Source: Acidobacteriota bacterium
Lineage (GTDB): Bacteria > Acidobacteriota > Vicinamibacteria > Vicinamibacterales > UBA8438
Length of the DNA: 64,000 nucleotides
Assembly (NCBI GenBank): GCA_015659035.1
Contig: DQNS01000034.1
Span: 1-64,000 of the forward strand
Direction: 5' to 3'
Shown here: positions 29,919 through 36,764 of the stretch, piece by piece
Position numbering within the stretch: position 1 is the first letter of the stretch
How the letters are laid out: each line of letters starts with the position of its first letter
Made by a program: the position numbers and the translations under genes
Notes under the pieces: generated by a model
The model's database searches: none
What the model was told of the DNA's origin: nothing
The model's input: only the letters and a program-made list of their open reading frames with translations

Positions 29919-31457
29919 CTACTCTTTGCGGACCCGGAGGAGGGCCTGCGAGTTGCCTCTGAGGATCAACAGAAACGCCAGGCGTCCGGACTCGACCCTG
30001 TTCAGCTCTCGGATCGCCTCGGCCGCGGTGCTCACCGGTTGCCGGTTGACCGTGGTGATCAGGTCGTCCGGCCGCACGCCCCCGGCCAGCGCTGACCCGT
30101 TGGGGTCCACGTCGGTCACGACCGCGCCCGCCGTGCCCGGCGCGATGTCGAGCCGACGCGCTGACTCCGCCGTCAGGTCCTGCAAACGCATGCCGAAGCC
30201 GGTGTTCAGATCCTCGACGACCACCCGCGTCGGCTGTCCCTCGGTCCCCAGATCCAGCTCGCCGATCGTGATCGGCACCGTCGTCGGTGCGCCACCCCGA
30301 TACACCCCCAACTCGACCACCGTGCCCGGCCGCGTGTCGACCACCTTCTGCTGCAGGTCCTCGACACTCTCGACCCGCTCGCCGTCGAAGCTGACGATCA
30401 CGTCCTCCAGCTCGAGGTCGGAGTCGTTCGCCGGCCCGTCCGAAAAGATTTGAGACACGATCGCGCCCATCGGTTCATCCAGCCCGAGGTACTCGTAGTC
30501 GTCGTCGGTGACCGGCCAGATCGACACGCCGATCACCCCGCGTGTCACCTTGCCCGTGCGCAGCTGCGGCAGGATCTCCCGCACCGTGTTGATCGGCACG
30601 GCGAAGCCGATGCCCAGGTTGCTTGGGCGATCGCTCACGATGGCGGTGTTGATCCCGATCACCTCGCCCCGTAGGTTCAGGAGCGGACCACCCGAGTTGC
30701 CGGGGTTGATCGCCGCGTCGGTCTGAATGACCGACTGTGACCGGCCCGGGATTTGGGTGAAAGGCCGGCCGACTGCGCTGATGACCCCGACCGTTACGGT
30801 GTGACCGAGCCCGAACGGGTTGCCGATCGCCATCACCCAGTCGCCGGCGCGCATCTGGTCCGAGTCGCCGAACTGCGCCTCGGGGAGCGGATAGTCCGGC
30901 GGGTCGATCAGTTCGAGTAACGCGCTGTCGGTCAGCCGGTCGCGCCCGATCACCCGGGCCTCGTAGAGCTCGTCGTCGTCACCGAAGAACGTGACCTCGA
31001 TCTTGAGTGCGTCCTCTACGACGTGGTTGTTGGTGAGGATGAACCCCGCTTGGTCGATGACGAAGCCGGTGCCGGCCGCGACCGTCGGCCGCCCCGAGGG
31101 TCCGCCGTTCTCCTCGCGCGGTTGCCGGCGCTGCTCGGGCGGGTCGTCGAAGAACCGCCGGAGAAACTCGTCGCCGAAGAACTGGCTCAGCTCCTGGGTC
31201 TGGCCTTGAGATTCGGTGCGGATGTTGACGACCATCGGAGTCTGCGCGTCCGCGATGTCCCGGAACGTGTTCGCGCCCAGCTGCCCCGTGATCGCCGCGC
31301 TGTTCATGGCCGGCATGGCCGGTCCGGCCGACGTGTTGATGGTTTGCGCTGTCGGGCTGGACACGAGGTCGAGCCGCGCGGCGATCACGAGACCGATCGC
31401 CACCGAGGCTACGGCGATCAGAACCCCAGAAAACAGCGTGTTCCTGCGTGTTGACAT
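29919..31457 (-). CDS. Periplasmic serine protease/chaperone HtrA (DegP type)
   Basis: Quality-control protease of the periplasm. The ATG at 31457 has GGAGG five bases upstream. A membrane anchor or uncleaved signal lies at about 9-29. The protease domain shows His in TNNHVVED (about 144), Asp in RLTDSALLEL (about 176) and Ser in NPGNSGGPLLN (about 256). Two PDZ domains follow (about 300-385 and 395-505). A glutamine-rich loop precedes the active site, as in DegP LA loops. At 512 residues it is family-sized. It sits 22 bp downstream of the M24 peptidase gene, suggesting cotranscription. Confidence 0.93.
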   Translation of the reverse strand: MSTRRNTLFSGVLIAVASVAIGLVIAARLDLVSSPTAQTINTSAGPAMPAMNSAAITGQLGANTFRDIADAQTPMVVNIRTESQGQTQELSQFFGDEFLRRFFDDPPEQRRQPREENGGPSGRPTVAAGTGFVIDQAGFILTNNHVVEDALKIEVTFFGDDDELYEARVIGRDRLTDSALLELIDPPDYPLPEAQFGDSDQMRAGDWVMAIGNPFGLGHTVTVGVISAVGRPFTQIPGRSQSVIQTDAAINPGNSGGPLLNLRGEVIGINTAIVSDRPSNLGIGFAVPINTVREILPQLRTGKVTRGVIGVSIWPVTDDDYEYLGLDEPMGAIVSQIFSDGPANDSDLELEDVIVSFDGERVESVEDLQQKVVDTRPGTVVELGVYRGGAPTTVPITIGELDLGTEGQPTRVVVEDLNTGFGMRLQDLTAESARRLDIAPGTAGAVVTDVDPNGSALAGGVRPDDLITTVNRQPVSTAAEAIRELNRVESGRLAFLLILRGNSQALLRVRKE

Positions 31458-31479
31458 CCTGCCCTCCACTCCGTCTACA

Positions 31480-32709
31480 TTACCGCAACGTCCGGATCTC
31501 CGTCTGCAGCGGGCCGGTGACGGTTGCCGACCGGTGCCCGACGTGCAGGTTGATCTCGGTCCGGAGACCGAAGTCCTCGAAATATATACCGGGCTCGATG
31601 GTCATACCGGTGCCCGGGAGAAGACGGCGCTCGTCGTGTGTCTCGAAATCGTCGAGATGCACGCCGTTGCCATGGACCTCCTCCCCCAGACTGTGTCCGG
31701 TCCGGTGGACGAACCGGTCGCCGAACCCGGCCGCGGCGATCAGACCGCGCGCCGCGCGGTCGACCTCCCAGCCGCGTAACTCGCCGCCCGCGCGTGTCGC
31801 CCGCTGCACCAGCGCGACCGCCGCGTCACGCCCCTCGCAGATCACCGTGAACGCATCAGCATACCGTGCCGGCACGGTGGTTCCGGTGTAGCCCACCCAG
31901 GTGATGTCGGCGTAGACCGCCCTCGGTGTCGGCAGTTTGCCCCACAGGTCGAGCAACAACACCTCGTCCGACCCGATGACCCGGTGCCGATCGCGTGTCG
32001 GTAGGTAATGCGGGTCGCCCGCGTTCTCCTGTGCCGCCACCACCGGGCGAGAGTCGCTGACGAGCCCCGCGTCCTCGAACCAGCCGGCCATCGCGTCCTG
32101 GACCTCGAACTCGGTGACCGGGTCGCCGCTGCGCATCCGCTGCGTCACCAGGTCGAACGCCTGGTCCTTGATGGCGTAGAGGGCGCTGGAGGCTGCCTCA
32201 TGGGACCCGAGGGCGTCCGCGTCCCAGACCGCCTCGAACCGCTGGACCAGGTCTCCGGACGAGCGCACCTCGACCCCGTGGGCGCGGACCGCGTCGACGG
32301 TGCCGGCGTCGACCCGCGAGACGTAGGGGATGGCGCACCCGGGCGAGAACTCCATGGCCACCGTCCGACAGCCCCTCAGCAGCGCCCGTAGCCCGGCGTC
32401 GAGCTCGCCGTGCCGCGCGTAGCGCGTCTTGTTGCCGGGGAGATGGTCGAGACGGTCGCGCTCGATCGCGTGCACGAGCGCGCGCGGCGGACCGTCCACC
32501 GGGATCAGGTAGTACCAGCGCCGTGTCGTCAGCTTGGCCGCATCGTTTAGCCCGGTCACCCGCCGGGCAATCGGGTTGGAGCCGTGAAAGTCGTACAGCA
32601 GCCACCCGTCGAGGCCGTCATCACGCAAGGCGCGCTGGACGGCAGCGATGTCTAGCAGTCCGTGCTGAAGGTCGCCGCTGCATTCGACCGATGCTGCATC
32701 CTGCCTCAC
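31480..32709 (-). CDS. M24-family metallopeptidase (Xaa-Pro aminopeptidase-like), N-terminus altered by repeat
   Basis: Pita-bread peptidase fold at about 170-400. Metal ligands are visible as LLDLWGKL (Asp), DITWVGY (Asp), HRTGHSLGEEVHG (His), IEPGIYFED (Glu) and LRTEINLHV (Glu). An N-terminal creatinase-like domain (GLDGWLLYDFHGSNPIARRV) precedes it. The conserved sequence begins at about residue 19, exactly where the A-type repeat 32652-32829 ends. No usual start codon follows the junction until a TTG at codon 29. Translation therefore probably starts in the repeat (ATG at 32709) or at that late TTG. Confidence 0.85.
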   Translation of the reverse strand: MRQDAASVECSGDLQHGLLDIAAVQRALRDDGLDGWLLYDFHGSNPIARRVTGLNDAAKLTTRRWYYLIPVDGPPRALVHAIERDRLDHLPGNKTRYARHGELDAGLRALLRGCRTVAMEFSPGCAIPYVSRVDAGTVDAVRAHGVEVRSSGDLVQRFEAVWDADALGSHEAASSALYAIKDQAFDLVTQRMRSGDPVTEFEVQDAMAGWFEDAGLVSDSRPVVAAQENAGDPHYLPTRDRHRVIGSDEVLLLDLWGKLPTPRAVYADITWVGYTGTTVPARYADAFTVICEGRDAAVALVQRATRAGGELRGWEVDRAARGLIAAAGFGDRFVHRTGHSLGEEVHGNGVHLDDFETHDERRLLPGTGMTIEPGIYFEDFGLRTEINLHVGHRSATVTGPLQTEIRTLR

Positions 32710-32829
32710 TGCGTTGTTCCTCCGTCAAACACTGCCGGTATTCTCACGGTCACGCCTTGTAACAGCCTGGCGCGGCATTGCTGACGACGGGTCTCGGTGC
32801 GACGCGGGACCTTCAGCACGGACTGCTAG
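32652..32829. repeat. MITE-like core repeat with perfect 22-bp A-type inverted arms
   Basis: The clearest copy: the first and last 22 bp (32652-32673 and 32808-32829) are exact reverse complements, beginning CTAGCAGTCCGTGCTGAAGG. The core gtcaaacactgccggtattc lies between. There is no open frame that could be a transposase, so it must be mobilised in trans if mobile. It lies between the M24 peptidase and the archease gene. Confidence 0.92.
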
Positions 32830-32929
32830 GCTCATGAGGTGGAGTATAGCAGCGGCCGCGCCGTCAGCCGGTGACACTTGCGTCGTCATCTACTGGTTTG
32901 GACGCCGGACTTTATGTGAAGGTTGGGAC

Positions 32930-33352
32930 GTGCCGTTCCGCTTTTTCGACCACACCGCCGACGTCGGTCTCGAGCTGAGCGCGCCTACCCTGCCGGCGCT
33001 CTTCGAGGAGGCGGCCCTGGCGCTGAGTGCGGTGCTCTCCCGGTCAGGGCGGGTCGAGCCGCGGCGCCACGTGTCTGTCTCGCTGACGGCGCCCTCTCTC
33101 GAGCAGCTGCTCGTCGACTGGCTCGCCGAGCTCCTCGGCCGGTTCGACGTCGAGCTGTGGGTGACCGGCGGGGTCGAGGTGACGGTTGACCGCGGTGACG
33201 GACGCTGCAGCTTGCAGGCGCTGGTCGCCGGCGAGCCGCTCGACCTCCGCCGCCACCCGGGCGCGCTACCGGTGAAGGGCATCACGTATCATCGGCTCAG
33301 CGTCCTGCAGACCGCTGACGGCTGGTGCGCCACCATCGTGCTCGATGTGTAG
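32930..33352 (+). CDS. Archease (RtcB activator)
   Basis: The 140-residue product from GTG 32930 (AAGG eight bases upstream) begins PFRFFDHTADVGLELSA, the archease hallmark. LLVDWLAELLGRFDVE and the C-terminal VKGITYHRLSVLQ are also typical. Archease converts RtcB from single-turnover to multiple-turnover by promoting its guanylylation, and alters its metal/cofactor range. The rtcB gene follows 169 bp later on the same strand. The frame is open upstream into the repeat, but that part is not conserved. Confidence 0.93.
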   Translation: MPFRFFDHTADVGLELSAPTLPALFEEAALALSAVLSRSGRVEPRRHVSVSLTAPSLEQLLVDWLAELLGRFDVELWVTGGVEVTVDRGDGRCSLQALVAGEPLDLRRHPGALPVKGITYHRLSVLQTADGWCATIVLDV

Positions 33353-33365
33353 GAGAGAGCTCTAC

Positions 33366-33494
33366 AGAAGTCAGGAGTCAGTCCTTCGACAACAACACCC
33401 CTGTGCTCTGCTCAGGATGAGCGGACGGAAGTCAGGAGAAGCCGGCCTGTCCGCCGTCGCCTTGGCGAAGGCGGGAGGGCTTTGCCGCGTTGCT
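33366..33494 (+). repeat. Family-D intergenic repeat (copy 1)
   Basis: Contains agaagtcaggagtcag, then a block of about 45 bp beginning ccttcgacaacaacacccct and ending aggatgagcgga, then a cctgtccgcc..ggcgaaggcgg palindrome. The block is identical in copies at 41846-41970 and 53834-53970. It separates archease from rtcB. Confidence 0.85.
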
Positions 33495-33521
33495 TGAGAC
33501 ACTCACTGGAAAGGCCGGACC

Positions 33522-34973
33522 ATGCCGACACGAGGCGTGCACCTAGAACAGATCGATCCGTATCGCTGGCGGGTGCCGAGACAGGGCGGGATGCTGGTGG
33601 ACGGTATCGTCTACGCTGACGCCGCGGTGGCCGGTGATCTGCGTCACGACCCGAGCCTCGAACAGGTCTGCAACGTCGCGCATCTGCCTGGTATCGTCGG
33701 TGCATCGCTCGCGATGCCGGACGTGCACTGGGGCTACGGGTTTCCGATCGGCGGGGTGGCGGCCACCAGCCTCGACGGCGGGGTCATCTCGCCGGGCGGG
33801 GTCGGCTACGACATCAATTGAGGCGTCCGTCTGCTGCGCTCAGGTCTGAGCCGCACCGACGTCGCCGACCATCTACCCCGGATTGCCGATCGGATGTATC
33901 ACAACGTCCCCACAGGAGTGGGGGCGCGCCGGCGGGATCTGCAGCTCTCGTCCCGCGATCTGCGGGCCGTGCTCGAGCGCGGGGCCGCGTGGGCGGTGGC
34001 GCGTGGATACGGTACCGAGGCGGATCTCGAGCGGGTGGAGGAGCGCGGCTGTCTCCCAGGTGCCGACCCCGACCTGCTGTCCGCACGGGCACTCGAGCGG
34101 GGGCGGCCGCAACTCGGGACGCTCGGGTCTGGGAACCACTTCGCCGAGCTGCAGTATGTCTCCGAAATCTACGACGCGCCGGTGGCGGCCGCGTTCGGGC
34201 TCCGATTGGATCAGGTCACAATCATGCTCCACAGCGGGTCCCGCGGGCTGGGACACCAGGTCTGCCAGGACCACCTCCGGGTCATGGTCGACGCCAGTCG
34301 CCGCTACGGAATCGCGCTACCGGACCGCCAGCTGTGCTGCGCGCCGCTCGAGTCCCCGGAGGGTCGCCGGTATCTGGCCGCGATGTCGGCTGCGGCCAAC
34401 TTTGCGTTCGCCAACCGACAGGTGATGGCGCACTGGGTCCGCGAGAGCGTGGCGGAGGCGCTGGAGATCGCCCCCGAGGCCACGCAGCTGGACACCCTGT
34501 ATGACGTGTGCCACAACATCGCGAAGCTGGAGACGTTCCAGATCGATGGGCGGCCTCAACGACTCTGCGTCCATCGGAAGGGAGCAACCCGGGCCTATCC
34601 GCCCGGGCACCCGGACACCCCGGCGCCCTATCGCCATGTCGGTCAGCCGGTGCTCGTGCCGGGCGACATGGGTCGGTACTCGTATGTGTTGGTCGGCACC
34701 GTCCAGGCGATGCGAGAGACGTTCGGTTCCACCTGCCACGGGGCGGGACGGCGGATGAGCCGGAGACAGGCCACGCGCGTCGGCGACGCACGTGGCCTGC
34801 TCGACGAGCTCCGCGCTCGCGGTATCCATGTGCGGGCCGCTGGTCTGGCCACGGTGGCCGAAGAGCGACCGGAGGCCTACAAGGATGTCGCCGACATCGT
34901 GCGGATCGTCCACGCGGCGGGTGTGAGCACGCGGGTTGCACAACTGCGCCCGCTGGCGGTCATCAAAGGATGA
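33522..34973 (+). CDS. rtcB: RNA-splicing ligase RtcB, in-frame UGA read as candidate selenocysteine 100
   Basis: RtcB joins 2',3'-cyclic phosphate and 5'-OH RNA ends using GTP and Mn. The frame of 484 codons is continuous except for one TGA at 33819-33821 (codon 100). That codon lies in [16 protein letters not shown], where the family has DIN-Cys, the cysteine bridging both metals (Cys98 of the Pyrococcus enzyme). All other ligands remain: Asp97, His206 (GSGNH), His237 (LHSGSRG), His331 (CHNIAK) and the guanylylated His406 (TCHGAGR). With readthrough the protein is 483 residues, the normal length. Start ATG 33522 has AAAGG seven bases upstream. Archease is upstream. Cysteine lost to mutation or a base-call error is the alternative. 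Confidence 0.85.
33822..33866 (+). promoter_or_regulatory. Candidate bacterial SECIS hairpin in rtcB
   Basis: Directly after the TGA, the upper stem UGCG-CUCA pairs with UGAG-CGCA (33835-33842 with 33847-33855, one bulged C at 33851) around the tetraloop GGUC (33843-33846). The loop begins 22 nt from the last base of the TGA, leaving 21 nt between. A lower stem GGCG/CGCC (33822-33825 with 33863-33866) can close the structure. E. coli fdhF presents the same GGUC loop to SelB, and known bacterial elements have a G early in the apical loop at comparable spacing. The structure was folded by eye. Confidence 0.65.
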
Positions 34974-35057
34974 GGCGCGCGGCGCGAGAAAAGCAAGGCG
35001 CCACGCGAACACCAGGGTCCGCGGGCACCCGTCGGGAGGTTTTCTGCTAGCGGGCTG

Positions 35058-35627
35058 CTAGCGGGCCGGGGTCTCTGCTTCGTCAGACTCGTCGGTCTCC
35101 TCGGTGTCCTCCTCCACCGGCGTCGGCTCCTCCATCTCTTCGAACACGTTGGCCTCGACCACGCCGTTCTGGTGGGTGAACTCGTAGTTGCTACGATCCA
35201 TCCGCGAGTCGCGCGGCACCCGCAGCGTTATCTCGACGACCTCGTCAACCAGGAACGGACGCCGCATCCGGTGGGAGTCGCCGGTCACGGTTTCGCCGTC
35301 GCTGTCATACCAGAACTCGTCCACCTTGAACCCCGCGAGCGCGCCGGTCGAGATGTTCTTGATCCGGAAAACGGTGACGATCGCGTTGCCCTCACGCCTC
35401 GTCACGGGTGGCAGGTAGCCGATTTGCCCGGGCCCCCGCATCGTGGCGACCAGCCGCGAGTCGCCCTCGCTCTCGAGCAACTCGCGCATCGTCGGCCCTT
35501 GGACCGCCGTTGCCGCAACGCTCCCCGCATCGCTCCCCACGTCGCCGGCGTCTGGGCTCCCACAGCCGACCGCGACGAGACCGACCACCACCGCACCGAG
35601 TAGCGCCACTAGATTCAGGCGTCTCAT
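35058..35627 (-). CDS. Predicted lipoprotein of unknown function
   Basis: The ATG at 35627 has GGAGG seven bases upstream. A lipoprotein signal peptide ends in LVAVGCGS (lipobox cysteine near residue 22), so the product should be membrane-anchored outside the cytosol. The middle (about 75-165) looks like a beta-sandwich (AIVTVFRIKNISTGALAGFK, then EITLRVPRDSR), similar in style to FxLYD-type extracellular domains. The tail is acidic (EEDTEETDESDEAE). No family recognised with confidence. The stop codon lies in a gctgctagcggg motif resembling the CTAG repeat arms. Confidence 0.7.
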   Translation of the reverse strand: MRRLNLVALLGAVVVGLVAVGCGSPDAGDVGSDAGSVAATAVQGPTMRELLESEGDSRLVATMRGPGQIGYLPPVTRREGNAIVTVFRIKNISTGALAGFKVDEFWYDSDGETVTGDSHRMRRPFLVDEVVEITLRVPRDSRMDRSNYEFTHQNGVVEANVFEEMEEPTPVEEDTEETDESDEAETPAR

Positions 35628-35707
35628 TGACTGACCTCCGGATTGCGTACAGTGAACATTGGGCGGATTATATGGTGCGTCGCCCAAAAACTTCAACAGC
35701 CGCCGCG

Positions 35708-36169
35708 TCACATTTCTCCGTTCCAGTCCTCAGGCTCAGCGTCTCTGGAGTGGATCACCTCCAGGTGCCACTTGCCGCCACCCCACGGCTCGATGACCTC
35801 GGCCGCGACCACGTCTACAAGCAGCTCCGCGAACGACCGGCCATCAGGGTCGCCCTCCAGATGATACGCTTCCCCGTCCCAGGCGAAGCTGGGATAGAGC
35901 ACCAGCGTCAGGAACAGGTCATACCCGTCGTCGACAACGACGAGCTGGCCACATGGCCGCTTCAGCGTCGAGTGATACACGAGGTATTTCTCGGCGCTGT
36001 GGGCGCGGATATACCGCTTGAGGGCGAACTCCCTCGCGACAATGTCCTCGACCGCGATTTTCTTGTCCCAACAGTCGCGACAATACTTCGCCTCGTCGCG
36101 AGGCTCGGACACATCCTTTGTTCCGCACAACGCACATCGTGACTGGGCCGCCGACCGGGGAGCCATCAT
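35708..36169 (-). CDS. Conserved-looking protein with N-terminal zinc finger, unknown
   Basis: About 153 residues. CALCG near 12-16 and CRDCW near 30-34 form a four-cysteine zinc-binding knuckle, followed by a basic helix (ALKRYIRAHSAEKYL). The remainder is a mixed alpha/beta domain ending GKWHLEVIHSRD. No known family assigned. The C-terminal stop lies 81 bp past the lipoprotein start on the same strand, so the two may be cotranscribed. Start at ATG 36169 or 36166. Confidence 0.6.
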   Translation of the reverse strand: MMAPRSAAQSRCALCGTKDVSEPRDEAKYCRDCWDKKIAVEDIVAREFALKRYIRAHSAEKYLVYHSTLKRPCGQLVVVDDGYDLFLTLVLYPSFAWDGEAYHLEGDPDGRSFAELLVDVVAAEVIEPWGGGKWHLEVIHSRDAEPEDWNGEM

Positions 36170-36175
36170 GAAATT

Positions 36176-36307
36176 CTAGTTCAGAGACCCGCCTGGGTGC
36201 GAGCCAAGAGCCCCATCCATCGGCCCGCCCGAGAATGACTTAACGAACCAGCCAGGCGGGATGCAGCGCCGGTCGAATGCAGCGGGACGTTCACCACGGG
36301 CTGCTAG
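36176..36307. repeat. A-type repeat, core-deleted derivative
   Basis: The left end ctag at 36176 and the right arm gggacgttcaccacgggctg then ctag (to 36307) match A-type arms. The interior contains ccaggcgggatgcagcgccg but lacks the atactgccggtat core. A deletion derivative is the simplest reading. Confidence 0.55.
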
Positions 36308-36316
36308 ACTGACGGG

Positions 36317-36712
36317 ATGAGGGAACGACCGGCTCATCTGGGGTTGCGGCACCTGGCGCTCGTCGCGCAGGCGTTCGACGAGATGAAACGCTTCTACATC
36401 GACCGGCTGGGCTTTGCGGTCGAGTGGGAACCGGACTCGGACAACGTGTACCTCACCTCGGGCGCCGACAACCTGGCGCTGCACCGGTCCGGTCCCGATC
36501 GTGCGATCGCGGAGGGTCGGCTCGACCACCTCGGCCTGCTCGTCCGGCAGGCGGACGACGTCGATCGGTGGGCCGCCTATCTCGACGCGCACGGCGTTTC
36601 CCTCAAGGCGCGACCACGCACCCATCGGGACGGGGCCCGGTCCCTCTACCTACTCGATCCGGACGGCAACACCATCCAGATCATCTATCACCCGCCGATC
36701 AGCGGGCGATGA
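36317..36712 (+). CDS. VOC-superfamily (glyoxalase/bleomycin-resistance fold) protein
   Basis: 131 residues with two beta-alpha-beta-beta-beta halves: GLRHLALVAQAFDEMKRFYI, then RLDHLGLLVRQADDVDRWAA and the closing LYLLDPDGNTIQIIYHPP. Metal ligands in the family are His/Glu at strand ends. His in GLRHLA and in RLDHLG are present; the final Glu is Gln. A metal-dependent dioxygenase, isomerase or resistance activity is possible; substrate unknown. Monocistronic, convergent with glgP. Confidence 0.8.
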   Translation: MRERPAHLGLRHLALVAQAFDEMKRFYIDRLGFAVEWEPDSDNVYLTSGADNLALHRSGPDRAIAEGRLDHLGLLVRQADDVDRWAAYLDAHGVSLKARPRTHRDGARSLYLLDPDGNTIQIIYHPPISGR

Positions 36713-36764
36713 GACGCAGCCGGCGAAGCCCTCAGGTGTTTTCTGCCTTCCGCCGTCGCCAAGG

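Noticed and set aside
33894-34973. A separate 359-residue gene starting at ATG 33894, with 33522-33821 as an independent short gene
   Set aside because: Both pieces are in the same frame and together form one complete RtcB; the gap 33822-33893 encodes conserved RtcB sequence ([20 protein letters not shown]), so reading them as two genes would leave it untranslated.
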